This document shows positions 37,103 to 47,300 of a stretch of DNA of 64,000 nt, in pieces. The notes beneath the pieces are model-generated. The model saw nothing but the letters and a program-made list of their open reading frames with translations. It was not told where the DNA came from and made no database searches. Source of the stretch: Salinisphaera sp. G21_0 (GTDB lineage Bacteria > Pseudomonadota > Gammaproteobacteria > Pseudomonadales > Endozoicomonadaceae). Made by a program: the position numbers and the translations under genes. Within the stretch, counting starts at the first letter, position 1, and each line of letters starts with the position of its first letter. The stretch spans positions 53,856 to 117,855 of the forward strand of contig NZ_JAGHQW010000011.1 of NCBI RefSeq assembly GCF_017744115.1, written 5' to 3'.

Positions 37103-38552
37103 TGTAACGAGTCGGATTCCCGTTGTGGCGGTGCCAGAGATGAGGCGTATCCGCAAAATCCATTTTGTCGGTATTGGTGGTTCCGGCATGTGTGGCATTG
37201 CCGAGGTCCTGCTGAATCAGGGGTATGAAATCTCTGGCTCGGATATTCGCGCATCATCAGTGACTGAGCGCCTTGAAGGGCTCGGGATTGAGGTGTTTAT
37301 TGGCCACCGTGCCGAAAATGTGATCAACGCAGATGTTATTGTCACCTCAACCGCGGTTGCCGGAGATAATCCGGAAGTGGTTGAGGGGGAAAGGCGTCGG
37401 CTGCCCATTGTTCCCCGGGCTCAGATGCTGGCGGAATTAATGCGTTATCGCCACGGCATTGCGGTGGCGGGTACCCATGGCAAGACCACCACCACCAGTC
37501 TGCTGGCTTCGGTCCTCGGGTTCAGTGGCATGGACCCGACTTTTGTGATTGGGGGCAGGCTCAACTCGGCCGGTACCAATGCAAAACTGGGTGGCAGCCG
37601 TTACCTGGTGGCCGAGGCGGATGAGTCTGATGCCTCTTTTCTGCATTTGCAGCCGATGGTGTCCATTATCACCAATATTGATGCTGACCATATGTCTACC
37701 TACGACGGTGACTTTGGCAAGTTGAAAAAGGCATTTATTGAATTCTTGCACAATCTGCCTTTTTACGGTGTGGCGATTGTCTGTATCGACTGTCCGGTTG
37801 TTCGGGAACTGTTGCCGGAAATCAAACGACAGGTGATTACCTATGGTTTCAGTGAAGACGCGGATTTCCGGGCAGTGAATGTTCGTCAGCAGGGCATGAG
37901 AACCTCGTTTGACCTTGTTCGTCGCAGTGATGCCGAAGAAGCCCCTGTGACCATTGAACTGGGTATTCCCGGACGCCATAACGTGTTGAATGCTCTGGCC
38001 GCGTTTGCCACGGCGGCTGATGAAGGCATTCCGGATCAGGTGATTGCTGAAGGGCTGAGTCGTTTTGATGGTGTTGGTCGACGTTTCCAGGTGCTGGGAG
38101 AGTTTACTACCCGGGTTGGCGACGTGATGCTGGTGGATGATTATGGCCACCACCCGACGGAAGTGGATGCGACCATTAAAGCGGTTCGTGATGGCTGGGA
38201 TGACAAACGGCTGGTGATGATTTACCAGCCTCATCGCTTCTCTCGTACCCGTGATCTGTATGAAGATTTTGTCGATGTGCTGTCCAGGGTTGATGTTCTT
38301 CTGTTAATGGAAGTGTACCCTGCCGGAGAAGAACCGATTGCAGGGGCGGACAGTCGCTCACTATGCCGGAGTATTCGCCAGCGTGGACTGGTTGATCCGA
38401 TATTTATTGCCCGTCCTGAAGAAGTTGAGTCAGTATTGGCGGATGTGCTTCAGGATGGTGACTTGCTGTTGGCTCAGGGAGCCGGGGATATTGGCGCGCT
38501 GGCTCTCAGGCTGGCTAGTGCTGAGTTGGCTCTGCCGAAGACAGAACAGTAA
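37095..38552 (+). CDS. murC: UDP-MurNAc:L-alanine ligase MurC
   Basis: 485 aa from ATG 37095, with AAGGAGG ideally placed inside the end of murG. First amino-acid ligase of the pathway. Seen: [18 protein letters not shown], the P-loop [14 protein letters not shown] (about 122-135), [46 protein letters not shown] and [12 protein letters not shown]. It precedes ddl by 33 bp. Confidence 0.97.
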   Translation: MPNVTSRIPVVAVPEMRRIRKIHFVGIGGSGMCGIAEVLLNQGYEISGSDIRASSVTERLEGLGIEVFIGHRAENVINADVIVTSTAVAGDNPEVVEGERRRLPIVPRAQMLAELMRYRHGIAVAGTHGKTTTTSLLASVLGFSGMDPTFVIGGRLNSAGTNAKLGGSRYLVAEADESDASFLHLQPMVSIITNIDADHMSTYDGDFGKLKKAFIEFLHNLPFYGVAIVCIDCPVVRELLPEIKRQVITYGFSEDADFRAVNVRQQGMRTSFDLVRRSDAEEAPVTIELGIPGRHNVLNALAAFATAADEGIPDQVIAEGLSRFDGVGRRFQVLGEFTTRVGDVMLVDDYGHHPTEVDATIKAVRDGWDDKRLVMIYQPHRFSRTRDLYEDFVDVLSRVDVLLLMEVYPAGEEPIAGADSRSLCRSIRQRGLVDPIFIARPEEVESVLADVLQDGDLLLAQGAGDIGALALRLASAELALPKTEQ

Positions 38553-38585
38553 AGCTACGAATTGAATAGTAAAGGAAAACAGTGC

Positions 38586-39521
38586 ATGAAGTACGACCGG
38601 AGTTGTGATCACTTCGATCCAAAAGCTTTTGGCAAGGTTGCTGTACTTTTCGGTGGAAACTCCGCAGAAAGGGAAGTGAGCCTGACCAGTGGTGAGCGTA
38701 TTTATGCCGCGTTGCATCGACAGGGTGTGACATGCCAACTGATTGATACCTGTGAGAATGTTGTTGAGCAGCTTCAGCAATATGCGCCTGATTATGCCTT
38801 TATTGCCTTGCATGGCGGTGGGGGAGAAGATGGAACGATACAGGGGTTGCTGGAAACCATGGGTATTCCCTATCCCGGCAGTGGTGTCATGGCATCGGCC
38901 CTGGCGATGGATAAATACCGCTGCAAGCTGCTCTGGCAATCCATTGGGCTGCCAACACCGGAATTTGCCCTGGTCATGGGAGTTGACAATCTTGGCCATG
39001 CCGAGTCGCTGTTGCCCGCCTTTGTCAAACCAAGCATGGAGGGCTCCAGTGTTGGTGTGGCACGGGTTGATCGACGGGAAGACCTTGAGGCTGCCTGCGA
39101 GCGCGCAGCGGAGCACAAGGGTGCTGTTCTGGTGGAGTCGTTTATCGATGGGCCTGAGTTCACGGTGGGTATTCTTAATGGTCAGCCACTGCCTGTTATC
39201 AGGATTGAGGCAGAGGGTGAGTTTTATGATTACCAGGCCAAGTATCTGTCGGATAATACCCGCTACTCCATTCCCTGTGGCCTGACTTCCATTAAGGAGC
39301 AGGAACTGCAGGCGGTTGCCCTGACGGCATTTGAAACCCTTGGGTGTTCAGGCTGGGGGCGTGTTGACTTTATGCAGGATCAGCAGGGTCGATTCTGGTT
39401 GCTTGAGGTCAATACTATTCCGGGGATGACAGATCATAGTCTGCTACCTATGGCTGCAGCGGATGCCGGGTTATCTTTCGATGAACTGGTGATTGAAATA
39501 TTGAAAACAGCGGATGTCTGA
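38586..39521 (+). CDS. ddl: D-alanine:D-alanine ligase (DdlB type)
   Basis: 311 aa from ATG 38586, with AAGGAAA upstream; a TTG 24 bp earlier is possible. It makes the D-Ala-D-Ala used by MurF. ATP-grasp marks: VAVLFGGNSAEREVSL, FIALHGGGGEDGTIQG, YPGSGVMASALAMDK, VKPSMEGSSVGV, and GRVDFM-x(9)-LLEVNTIPGMTDHSLLP. Placement inside the dcw cluster is that of ddlB. It overlaps ftsQ by 8 bp. Confidence 0.96.
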   Translation: MKYDRSCDHFDPKAFGKVAVLFGGNSAEREVSLTSGERIYAALHRQGVTCQLIDTCENVVEQLQQYAPDYAFIALHGGGGEDGTIQGLLETMGIPYPGSGVMASALAMDKYRCKLLWQSIGLPTPEFALVMGVDNLGHAESLLPAFVKPSMEGSSVGVARVDRREDLEAACERAAEHKGAVLVESFIDGPEFTVGILNGQPLPVIRIEAEGEFYDYQAKYLSDNTRYSIPCGLTSIKEQELQAVALTAFETLGCSGWGRVDFMQDQQGRFWLLEVNTIPGMTDHSLLPMAAADAGLSFDELVIEILKTADV

Positions 39522-40329
39522 TCGAGCAGGTTTGTCTGTTTCAGCCGGTTGGTCCGGGGAAGTACGGGGTGCATCCCGAAGGGACAGTCAACAGGGTGGT
39601 GGCAGAGGGAAAAAAACACTGCCGTGGAAAAGAGTGCTTCAGGTTCTGGTGTCTCTTGTTCTGTTGGCAGGTTTGCTGGGCTCAATGCCATGGTTGGTGA
39701 ATTGGTTGAATCAGCCGATAGCACGGGTGGAAGTTCATGCAGGCTTTGAGTATTTATCCAGGGAGCAGGTAGAGGGTGTTTTGCAGCCTCATTTACAGGA
39801 CCGTTTTTTTGCCCTGGATTTGCGGGAGATGCAGCAGGTTCTGATGGCAATGCCCTGGGTTAAGACTGCCTCGGTTCGACGACAGTGGCCTGACAGTGTC
39901 CAGGTGAGCCTGACCGAACAGCAGCCCGTGGCGAGATGGGGCAGCAGCGCCCTGATCAGCAATGAAGGTGAGGTGTTTGCACCAGAGGATATTGCCGGTT
40001 TTTCCGCCATGCCGGTTCTGGGTGGCCCGGAAGAGATGGCGGTTGAGGTGATGCAGCAATATCTGGCCATCAGCCAGTTGCTCAGGCCTATGGGGCTCAG
40101 GCTGACCATGCTGAAGCGTAGCAATAGTGGATCATGGCGATTTACCATAGGACATGTTGAGGTCAATATTGGTCGTGACCGAAGGATGGAAAGACTGCAG
40201 CGTTTTGTCCGGCTTTATCATGCCAGGCTGGAGCCTCGCTGGGATCAGGTAAAGCGGGTAGATTTGCGATATTTGAACGGTGCTTCGGTTGCCTGGAGTG
40301 AGACGCTGGTGAAAACGGGGTCAAAATAA
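39514..40329 (+). CDS. ftsQ: Cell division protein FtsQ
   Basis: 271 aa bitopic divisome protein, assembly hub for FtsB/FtsL. Seen: a basic cytoplasmic N-terminus, membrane span (VLVSLVLLAGLLGSMPWLVNW, about 48-68), a POTRA domain starting IARVEVHAGFEYLSREQVEGVL, then MPWVKTASVRRQWPDSVQVSLTEQQPVARW, the FtsQ beta-domain hallmark. Coupled to ddl by overlap. Confidence 0.95.
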   Translation: MSDRAGLSVSAGWSGEVRGASRRDSQQGGGRGKKTLPWKRVLQVLVSLVLLAGLLGSMPWLVNWLNQPIARVEVHAGFEYLSREQVEGVLQPHLQDRFFALDLREMQQVLMAMPWVKTASVRRQWPDSVQVSLTEQQPVARWGSSALISNEGEVFAPEDIAGFSAMPVLGGPEEMAVEVMQQYLAISQLLRPMGLRLTMLKRSNSGSWRFTIGHVEVNIGRDRRMERLQRFVRLYHARLEPRWDQVKRVDLRYLNGASVAWSETLVKTGSK

Positions 40330-40382
40330 GTCAGCCAGGCTCAGATTTATGATCGTTAGAGAAGTTTGGGAAGATTGATGCC

Positions 40383-41618
40383 ATGACAGCGGCAGATAAT
40401 GGAAGATTGATCGTTGGGTTGGATATAGGCACCTCGAAAGTCGTGGCTATTGTCGGAGAGCTCAACGCTGAGGGTGACATTGAAGTCATCGGCATCGGCT
40501 CGCATATTTCCCGCGGGCTTAAGCGTGGCGTTGTGGTTAATATTGACTCTACGGTCCATGCCATTAAGAGAGCCGTTGAAGAAGCTGAGCTAATGGCCGG
40601 ATGTCAGATACACTCGGTCTATGCCGGTATTGCCGGCAATCACATCAAGAGTCTTAACTCCCACGGTATCGTTGCGATACGTGAGCGTGAAGTGAATGGT
40701 GCCGATATTGACCGGGTGATTGATGCCGCCCAGGCGGTGGCAATTCCGGCGGATCAGCGGATTCTGCATATTCTTCCACAGGAGTATGCCATTGATAACC
40801 AGGAGGGGATCAAGGAGCCTCATGGGATGTCCGGTGTCCGGCTGGAAGCCAAGGTTCATCTGGTGACCTGCGCTGTTAATGCGGCCCAGAATATTGAGAA
40901 CTGCATTCGTCGCTGTGGTCTGGAAGTGGACGATATTATTCTTGAGCAGCTGGCTTCAAGTTATTCGGTGCTTTCAGAAGATGAGAAAGAGCTGGGCGTC
41001 TGTATGGTGGATATCGGCGGTGGCACGACAGATATCGCCATCTTTACTGACGGTGCCATTCGGCATACGGCAGTGATTCCCATTGCCGGTGATCAGGTGA
41101 CCAATGACATTGCCATGGCCTTGCGAACGCCTACGCAAAATGCCGAAGACATAAAGATTAAATATGCCTGTGCCCTGGCCCAGCTGGCCGGAGCCGATGA
41201 AACCATTAAAGTTCCCAGTGTCGGTGAGCGACCCTCCAGGGAACTTTCACGGCAGGCACTGGCAGAGGTGGTAGAACCTCGTTATGACGAGCTGTTTACG
41301 TTAATTAATGCAGAGATCAGGCGCAGTGGTTTCGAAGACCTGATCCCCGCAGGCATCGTTCTGACCGGTGGTACTTCCAAGATTGAAGGAGCTATTGAGC
41401 TGGCAGAAGAGATTTTCCACATGCCGGTCAGGCTGGGTGTACCGCAGTTAGTGAAAGGGCTGAGTGACGTGGTCAGTAATCCCATTTATTCAACGGGTGT
41501 CGGGCTGTTGCACTATGGCCAGAAAATGCAGAAAGACGGTTTGAAAAAGTCGATCGCCAGCAAACCTCAGGATGCTGGGCTGATGGACAAGATGAAGCGC
41601 TGGTTTCAGAACTTTTAA
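40383..41618 (+). CDS. ftsA: Cell division protein FtsA
   Basis: 411 aa actin-like ATPase that tethers FtsZ to the membrane and recruits later divisome proteins. Seen: LIVGLDIGTSKVVAIVGEL (phosphate 1), the 1C domain with AGIAGNHIKSLNS and GVVAIREREV, VDIGGGTTDIAIFTDG (phosphate 2), VLTGGTSKIEGA (adenosine motif) and a C-terminal amphipathic helix (LMDKMKRWFQNF) for membrane binding. 53 bp after ftsQ. Confidence 0.97.
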   Translation: MTAADNGRLIVGLDIGTSKVVAIVGELNAEGDIEVIGIGSHISRGLKRGVVVNIDSTVHAIKRAVEEAELMAGCQIHSVYAGIAGNHIKSLNSHGIVAIREREVNGADIDRVIDAAQAVAIPADQRILHILPQEYAIDNQEGIKEPHGMSGVRLEAKVHLVTCAVNAAQNIENCIRRCGLEVDDIILEQLASSYSVLSEDEKELGVCMVDIGGGTTDIAIFTDGAIRHTAVIPIAGDQVTNDIAMALRTPTQNAEDIKIKYACALAQLAGADETIKVPSVGERPSRELSRQALAEVVEPRYDELFTLINAEIRRSGFEDLIPAGIVLTGGTSKIEGAIELAEEIFHMPVRLGVPQLVKGLSDVVSNPIYSTGVGLLHYGQKMQKDGLKKSIASKPQDAGLMDKMKRWFQNF

Positions 41619-41695
41619 GTGTGTGGCCGCGCAGATTTTCAGTAACGGTATTGGTAAGTATTTGTTAGATTAAGGGTGATAAAAAGGAGATGACC

Positions 41696-42883
41696 ATGTT
41701 TGAATTGGTGGATAACGTACCGCAGGAAGCGGTCATAAAAGTTATCGGTGTCGGTGGTGGTGGTGGTAATGCAGTCTGCCACATGCTGAAGAGTCAGCTC
41801 GAAGGTGTTGAGTTTGTCTGTGCAAACACCGACGCCCAGGCGCTGAAAAAGCAGCATTTGCAGGCCCATACTCACCTGCAGCTGGGTGCCTCGATCACGC
41901 GAGGGCTTGGTGCAGGCGCGAACCCGAATGTTGGTCGCGAGGCGGCGATGGAAGACAGGGAGCGTATCGCCGAGCTCCTCAAAGGTGCGGATATGGTCTT
42001 TATTGCCGCTGGTATGGGCGGTGGTACAGGGACCGGCGCAGCTCCGGTGGTTGCCGAGATAGCCCGGGAGCTTGGCGCACTGACCGTCGCCGTGGTCACG
42101 AAGCCATTCGGTTTTGAAGGCAAGCGCAGAATGGCGGTTGCCGAAGAAGGTCTTAAAGAGCTTCAGGAGCATGTGGACTCGCTGATTACCATTCCCAATG
42201 AAAAGTTATTACCAGTGCTTGGCAGTGATGTCAGTCTGCTCAATGCCTTTGGTGCTGCCAATGATGTTCTGCTGGGTGCGGTGCAGGGTATTTCTGAACT
42301 GATTACCCGTGATGGTCTCATCAACGTTGACTTTGCCGATGTTCGCACAGTGATGTCAGAAATGGGTATGGCGATGATGGGTACCGGAGTTGCCACGGGT
42401 AGCGGCCGTGCAGCAGAAGCCGCCGAGAAAGCCATCCGCAGTCCGCTGCTGGAAGATGTGGATCTGCAGGGAGCCAAAGGTGTTCTGGTTAACATCACTG
42501 CCGGCCTTGATTTTACCGTTGGTGAGTACAACCAGGTAGGCGATGTTGTAAGTCAGTTTGCGTCTAACGATGCAACCGTCGTTATCGGTACTGTTATTGA
42601 CTCGGAGTTGGCGGACGAGCTGCGGGTGACTGTTGTGGCAACCGGTATTGGTGCTGGCGGCGTTGCCAGGGAACAGTTGAAGGTGGTTGAAAAAGCACCG
42701 CCAAAAAACAAAGACGGCACACCTGACTATGGCAGGCTGGACATTTCTCCTCTGTTGCGTGACAAAAAGAAGGAGGAAGAGGAAGTGGGTCCGCGGGAAG
42801 AAGGTAAACGGGCAGCGGTGGCTACCGGAGATAGTGTCGATTACCTCGATATACCGGCATTTCTAAGGCGTCAGGCGGATTAA
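41696..42883 (+). CDS. ftsZ: Cell division GTPase FtsZ
   Basis: 395 aa from ATG 41696, which has AAGGAG at a 6-bp spacing; an ATG at 41690 overlaps that site and is rejected. Tubulin-like GTPase of the Z ring. Seen: IKVIGVGGGGGNAV, the tubulin signature GMGGGTGTGAAPVVA (about 105-119), VTKPFGFEG, the T7 loop NVDFADVRTVM, a charged linker (KKKEEEEVGPREE) and the C-terminal peptide DYLDIPAFLRRQAD that binds FtsA and ZipA. Normal length. Confidence 0.98.
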   Translation: MFELVDNVPQEAVIKVIGVGGGGGNAVCHMLKSQLEGVEFVCANTDAQALKKQHLQAHTHLQLGASITRGLGAGANPNVGREAAMEDRERIAELLKGADMVFIAAGMGGGTGTGAAPVVAEIARELGALTVAVVTKPFGFEGKRRMAVAEEGLKELQEHVDSLITIPNEKLLPVLGSDVSLLNAFGAANDVLLGAVQGISELITRDGLINVDFADVRTVMSEMGMAMMGTGVATGSGRAAEAAEKAIRSPLLEDVDLQGAKGVLVNITAGLDFTVGEYNQVGDVVSQFASNDATVVIGTVIDSELADELRVTVVATGIGAGGVAREQLKVVEKAPPKNKDGTPDYGRLDISPLLRDKKKEEEEVGPREEGKRAAVATGDSVDYLDIPAFLRRQAD

Positions 42884-42904
42884 TCAGGGCGTATAAATGC
42901 GAAC

Positions 42905-42932
42905 TTGTCTCAATTGTTACTTTTGTTACAAT
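42905..42932 (+). promoter_or_regulatory. Likely lpxC promoter
   Basis: TTGTCT (42905-42910), 16 bp, TACAAT (42927-42932) with an extended -10 TG one base before. It sits between ftsZ and lpxC, so lpxC can be expressed apart from the division genes. Confidence 0.5.
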
Positions 42933-42985
42933 GTGACGTTGCATCCAAATAACAGGGACCTTACAGGTCGCGGAACAGCGTTATC

Positions 42986-43900
42986 ATGATCAGACAGCGT
43001 ACACTGAAAAATATTATTCGTGCTACGGGCGTGGGCCTTCACTCCGGTGAAAAGGTTTACCTTACTCTTAAGCCTGCTCCCGTAGATACCGGCATCATTT
43101 TCTGTCGTACAGACCTTGACCCGGTCGTTGAAATTCCGGCACATGCCCTGAATGTCGGGCAGACGACACTGTGCACGTCTTTGCATAAAGACGGCACCCG
43201 AATTGACACTGTTGAACACCTTCTCTCCGCTCTGGCCGGGCTGGGTATTGATAACGCCTACGTTGAGGTCAGTGCCCACGAAGTTCCCATTATGGACGGC
43301 AGCGCTGGTCCATTCGTTTTCCTGCTCCAGTCCGCAGGTATCCAGGAGCAGAATGCGCCCAAGAAGTTCATTCGCATCAAAGAAGATGTGATGGTGACGG
43401 ATGGGGATAAAACGGCAACGTTCAAACCATACGACGGTTTCAAAGTAAGTTTCACCATTGACTTTGATCATCCTGTTTTCAAAAGCCGCTCTCAGACAGC
43501 GTCGATTGACTTCTCCAGTACCTCTTTTGTGAAGGAAGTCAGCAGGGCCCGTACTTTCGGTTTTATGCGTGATGTCGAGTACCTGCGTTCCCAGAATCTG
43601 GCCCTTGGCGGCAGCGTGGATAATGTGGTTGTTGTCGATGAGTACCGAATTCTCAATGAAGATGGCCTCCGTTATCACGATGAGTTTGTCAAACATAAGA
43701 TGCTGGACGCGATCGGCGACCTTTATTTGCTGGGGCATAGTTTGATCGGTCAGTTTATTGGTTATAAATCTGGCCATGAACTTAACAATAAACTGGTTAG
43801 AACGTTGCTTGCCAATGAGAAATTATGGGAGATAGTGACTTTTGAAGAGGCTGAGGTTTCTCCGATCTCCTATCAGAAGCCCGTCGCTGTAACGGCTTGA
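42986..43900 (+). CDS. lpxC: UDP-3-O-acyl-GlcNAc deacetylase LpxC
   Basis: 304 aa zinc enzyme, first committed step of lipid A synthesis. Seen: [22 protein letters not shown], the first zinc His in [18 protein letters not shown], then [14 protein letters not shown], which supplies the other His and the Asp ligands, and the catalytic His in [19 protein letters not shown]. Last gene of the cluster, followed by a strong terminator. Its presence shows a Gram-negative envelope with LPS. Confidence 0.97.
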   Translation: MIRQRTLKNIIRATGVGLHSGEKVYLTLKPAPVDTGIIFCRTDLDPVVEIPAHALNVGQTTLCTSLHKDGTRIDTVEHLLSALAGLGIDNAYVEVSAHEVPIMDGSAGPFVFLLQSAGIQEQNAPKKFIRIKEDVMVTDGDKTATFKPYDGFKVSFTIDFDHPVFKSRSQTASIDFSSTSFVKEVSRARTFGFMRDVEYLRSQNLALGGSVDNVVVVDEYRILNEDGLRYHDEFVKHKMLDAIGDLYLLGHSLIGQFIGYKSGHELNNKLVRTLLANEKLWEIVTFEEAEVSPISYQKPVAVTA

Positions 43901-43973
43901 TGAGTGCTTCTTGAGTTAATGCTGATCTGTTACGTGTTTTTTTGCGAGGCTGGAAAATTTTAGTCTTGAATCA

Positions 43974-44000
43974 GGCCACAATGATAGTGGCCTTTTTTTT
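43974..44000 (+). terminator. Intrinsic terminator after lpxC
   Basis: GGCCAC (43974-43979), 7-nt loop, GTGGCC (43987-43992), then eight T. It closes the dcw cluster. Confidence 0.9.
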
Positions 44001-44278
44001 AGGAGGCTGTCAGTAAAAAGTCTTTATCCCAAACTGGTTTCTGATAAGTGCATGTTATTCAATAGTACTGTTTTTTTGATCTTGAACTGTCGTTGATCGC
44101 ATTAAAAAATACCGTTTTACAACGATAACATCAGTATCAGGTGGCTCTTTAAGGCAGGGTGGGATGTAGACGAGCGTAACTGTAGAAGTGAGGAAATCCG
44201 TCCTCTGGTTCTGTATTTTGCATGCTCCTGAAATACAATAGTGGAGATATGCTGCGGGTTTGGCATTAAGGGCTGCTG
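44001..44278. other. Intergenic region upstream of the M23 peptidase
   Basis: About 280 bp (378 bp counted from the lpxC stop) with no gene. AT-rich, probably holding the promoter of the next gene. No clear -35/-10 pair or operator was found. Confidence 0.4.
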
Positions 44279-45214
44279 ATGAAAATTATTGTTGTTAACC
44301 AGGATCATTCTCGAACCCGAACTTATTCCGGAAGTGGAAAACGGGTAGGGGTTCTGTTTTGCTGTGCTTTTTTGCTCTCCATGGCCGTTGGTGGTGGCGC
44401 AATGTATGCCTGGTTGACTAATAACCAGGAGCACATGTTAACCAGTGAAGGCGTAAAAAACTGGAAACAGGTTCTGGATACACAGCAACAGGATCTTGGT
44501 CTGGTTCGTCAGCAGGCACAAAACCAGCTGGATGCCCTGATGCTCAGGCTGTCTGAACTTCAAGGGCGTATGACCCGACTTGATGCCCTTGGCGAACGCC
44601 TTACCAGCAAGGCAAAGCTGGATGATGGTGAGTTTGACTTCGGTGAAGCGCCTGCACTGGGTGGCCCTCAGGAGTTTGCTGAAGCGGAAGCAGCCTACAG
44701 CAAGGTGAGTCTGATTGAGGCTATTGATCAATTGGCGGATCAGATCGATAACCGTGAAGAACAGCTGGACCTTCTGGATAACCTTATTTCCAACAGAACC
44801 CTTCACGACGATGCATTTCTGGCGGGTTTGCCCGTCAGAAAAGGCTGGCTCTCTTCCCGTTATGGTCGCCGTACAGACCCGTTTACTGGTAAGGGTGCCT
44901 GGCATAAGGGGGTGGATTTTGCCGGTAAGCGCGGCTCAGATATTATTTCAGTGGCGGCAGGTGTTGTTGTCTGGTCAGGCAACCGCTCAGGCTTTGGGCT
45001 TCTGGTGGAGGTCAATCATGGCAATGGTTATCTGACACGTTATGCCCACAATGAAGAAAATCTGGTCAAGGTCGGTGATATTGTCACCAGAGGGCAGGCC
45101 ATTGCCAAAATGGGCAGTTCCGGGCGGTCAACCGGACCACATGTTCACTTTGAGGTTTTGAAAAATGGTAAGCCTCAGGACCCTTCGAGATATATCTACA
45201 GAGCAAGTAAGTAG
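44279..45214 (+). CDS. M23 (LytM-type) peptidase, membrane anchored
   Basis: 311 aa. Seen: a cytoplasmic N-terminus, one membrane segment (VLFCCAFLLSMAVGGGAMYAW, about 26-46), a coiled-coil region (QQAQNQLDALMLRLSELQGRM and QLADQIDNREEQLDLLDNL) and a C-terminal M23 domain. The domain has intact zinc ligands: H and D in GAWHKGVDFAG, and HVHFEV. An active peptidoglycan endopeptidase in the periplasm is expected. The LytM fold also serves as amidase activator when degenerate, but here the ligands are kept. A similar gene stands between lpxC and secA in Pseudomonas, so this is core context. AAGGG precedes the ATG. Confidence 0.9.
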   Translation: MKIIVVNQDHSRTRTYSGSGKRVGVLFCCAFLLSMAVGGGAMYAWLTNNQEHMLTSEGVKNWKQVLDTQQQDLGLVRQQAQNQLDALMLRLSELQGRMTRLDALGERLTSKAKLDDGEFDFGEAPALGGPQEFAEAEAAYSKVSLIEAIDQLADQIDNREEQLDLLDNLISNRTLHDDAFLAGLPVRKGWLSSRYGRRTDPFTGKGAWHKGVDFAGKRGSDIISVAAGVVVWSGNRSGFGLLVEVNHGNGYLTRYAHNEENLVKVGDIVTRGQAIAKMGSSGRSTGPHVHFEVLKNGKPQDPSRYIYRASK

Positions 45215-45253
45215 GATTTAAGGCTGATTTTTTCTTCCTCAGGGCGGGTTTTT

Positions 45254-46336
45254 TCAGTCGAGAAATACTCGTAGGTAGTGATCGAAGGCTTCGGTTTCTA
45301 CCAGGAAGGCATCATGGCCATATTGGGAGGGGTGGTTGATATAGTAACAGTCCACCCGTCCCTTCAGCAGACCCTGGTACAGCTCTTGCTGTTGTTGCGG
45401 AGTGAACAGAATATCACTCTCTACCGAAATCACTGTGGTTTTAGCGGTAATTCTGCCGAAAGTGGCTGCGAGCGATTCGTATGGCTGCGTCACATCATAT
45501 CGGTCCATTGCGGCGGTTAGCACCAAATAGCAATTGGCATCAAAGCTGCGGCAAAACAGATCGGCGTTATAGTCCATATAACTGTTGATTTCTTCATCAC
45601 GCATACCGATGTTGTTGAAACTATTGAAGCGTCGGTTCCATTCGGCGGCGTTACGATAAGTATAAAGCCCAAGCTTTCGTGCCAATCGAAATCCGTTCAG
45701 CAGGGCATCCGGTTCATAATTACCATCTTTAAAAGCAGGATCCAGCCGAATCGATTCCTGCTGGATACGACGGTTAGCAATATTGGCCGGATATGCCTTA
45801 TAGGACGAACTGGTCAACAGCACCCTTTGCACTGAATCGGGATAAGCAATTGCCCAAGTCAGTGAAACCATAGCGCCCATTGAGTTACCGATCATGGCAT
45901 ACAGACTCTCAATGCCGAGGTGGTCAAGCAATAACTTCTGACTGTGCACCATGTCTTCTATCACCACCTCCGGAAATTCCCCTGCCCAGGGCTTACCGGT
46001 CACCTTGTTAATGGTCACCGGACTGGTTGAACCAAAACAACTGCCCAAATTGTTGATGCAAATAACATGATACCTGTCGGTATCAACCGCTTTGCCCGGT
46101 CCCACCATTGCCTGCCACCAACCCTTTTTCGGATTGGCTTCAGTGGCAGCTACATGGGGTCCGACACTCAAGGCATGATGAATCAGAACAACATTATCCC
46201 TTTGCTTATTCAAATGGCCGAAAGTTTCGTAACACAACTGCCAGTGTTCCAATACCCGGCCATTGGCAAGGGTGAACGGCTTCGTACTTGTAAACAGTCT
46301 GGAGCCGTCTTCGAGGAGCTGTATCGAATAACTCAA
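45254..46336 (-). CDS. MetX-family alpha/beta-hydrolase O-acyltransferase (probably acting on serine)
   Basis: 360 aa. The family moves an acetyl or succinyl group from CoA to the hydroxyl of homoserine or serine. Seen: the cap-fold N-terminus (LANGRVLEHWQLCYETFG), LIHHALS, GSCFGSTSP, the nucleophile Ser in IGNSMGAMVSLTWA (near residue 145), and the Asp and His of the triad in ESDILFTP and YGHDAFLVE. It lies 7 bp after cysK on the same strand. A MetX relative cotranscribed with cysteine synthase more likely makes O-acylserine for CysK than O-acylhomoserine for methionine; such serine acyltransferases of this fold are known. Substrate choice is inference. Confidence 0.85.
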   Translation of the reverse strand: MSYSIQLLEDGSRLFTSTKPFTLANGRVLEHWQLCYETFGHLNKQRDNVVLIHHALSVGPHVAATEANPKKGWWQAMVGPGKAVDTDRYHVICINNLGSCFGSTSPVTINKVTGKPWAGEFPEVVIEDMVHSQKLLLDHLGIESLYAMIGNSMGAMVSLTWAIAYPDSVQRVLLTSSSYKAYPANIANRRIQQESIRLDPAFKDGNYEPDALLNGFRLARKLGLYTYRNAAEWNRRFNSFNNIGMRDEEINSYMDYNADLFCRSFDANCYLVLTAAMDRYDVTQPYESLAATFGRITAKTTVISVESDILFTPQQQQELYQGLLKGRVDCYYINHPSQYGHDAFLVETEAFDHYLRVFLD

Positions 46337-46343
46337 GACAGTA

Positions 46344-47300
46344 TTACTTTAAGGTTTCCAGTACTTCGTCGTCTGAGCCTTCGGCTATATCATCAAACAG
46401 GAAAGTAGACATGTAACGTTCGCCGGTATCCGGCAACATGGCCAGAATGGTAGAGCCTTCAGGAGCAGTTTCAGCCACTTCAAGTGCAGTCGCAACCGTT
46501 GCACCGGCAGAGATGCCACAGAAGATGCCTTCTTTGCGGGCCAGTTCAAGCGCGGTATCACGGGCAACCACATCATCAACCGGCAATACTTCATCAATGA
46601 CTTCACGGTTAAGGACCGAGGCGATAAAATCCGGCGTCCAACCCTGAATCTTGTGCGGTGCCCATTCTTTGCCACTGAGCAATGCCGCACCGGCAGGTTC
46701 GGTGCAGATGATTTTGATGTTTGGACGGGCAGCCTTAAGTACTTCACCGACACCGGTGATGGTACCGCCAGTGCCGTAACCACTGACAAAATAATCCAGC
46801 CGCTTGCCGGCAAAATCCTGCAAAATCTCAGGGGCGGTAGTGTTCCGGTGATATTCAGGATTGGCTTCGTTTTCAAACTGTCGAGCCAGGAACCAGCCGT
46901 TTTTCTCGGACAACTCTTTGGCAACCCGCACCATGCCGGTACCACGCTCGGCAGCAGGCGTCAGTACAACTTTGGCACCCAGGGCACGCATGATTTTGCG
47001 TCGCTCAACAGAGAATGTTTCGGTCATAACCGCCACAAAAGGATGGTTCAATGCCGCACACACCATGGCCATGGCGATACCTGTATTACCGGAGGTCGCT
47101 TCAACGACGGTTTGACCTTCTTCAAGTTCACCTTTTTGCCGGGCGTCGTTGATGATGGCAAATGCCAATCGGTCTTTGACGGAAGCCATAGGGTTAAAGT
47201 ACTCGGCCTTCACGTAGAAGTTGACGTGTGCCGGTGCCAGGCGATTGATTTTAACGATGGGAGTCTGGCCGATTGTTTCTAAAATTGAATTGTAAATCAT
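46344..47300 (-). CDS. cysK: Cysteine synthase (O-acylserine sulfhydrylase)
   Basis: 318 aa from ATG 47300, giving the usual MIYNSILETIGQTPIV start; an open extension upstream to a GTG at 47387 is not needed. PLP enzyme joining sulfide to O-acetyl- or O-succinylserine. Seen: the PLP lysine in NPMASVKDR (near residue 42), EATSGNTGIAMA, GYGTGGTITGVGE (phosphate loop), GISAGATVATAL and LPDTGERYMS. Length fits CysK. It is first in a two-gene operon with the acyltransferase, which would supply its substrate. Confidence 0.94.
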   Translation of the reverse strand: MIYNSILETIGQTPIVKINRLAPAHVNFYVKAEYFNPMASVKDRLAFAIINDARQKGELEEGQTVVEATSGNTGIAMAMVCAALNHPFVAVMTETFSVERRKIMRALGAKVVLTPAAERGTGMVRVAKELSEKNGWFLARQFENEANPEYHRNTTAPEILQDFAGKRLDYFVSGYGTGGTITGVGEVLKAARPNIKIICTEPAGAALLSGKEWAPHKIQGWTPDFIASVLNREVIDEVLPVDDVVARDTALELARKEGIFCGISAGATVATALEVAETAPEGSTILAMLPDTGERYMSTFLFDDIAEGSDDEVLETLK

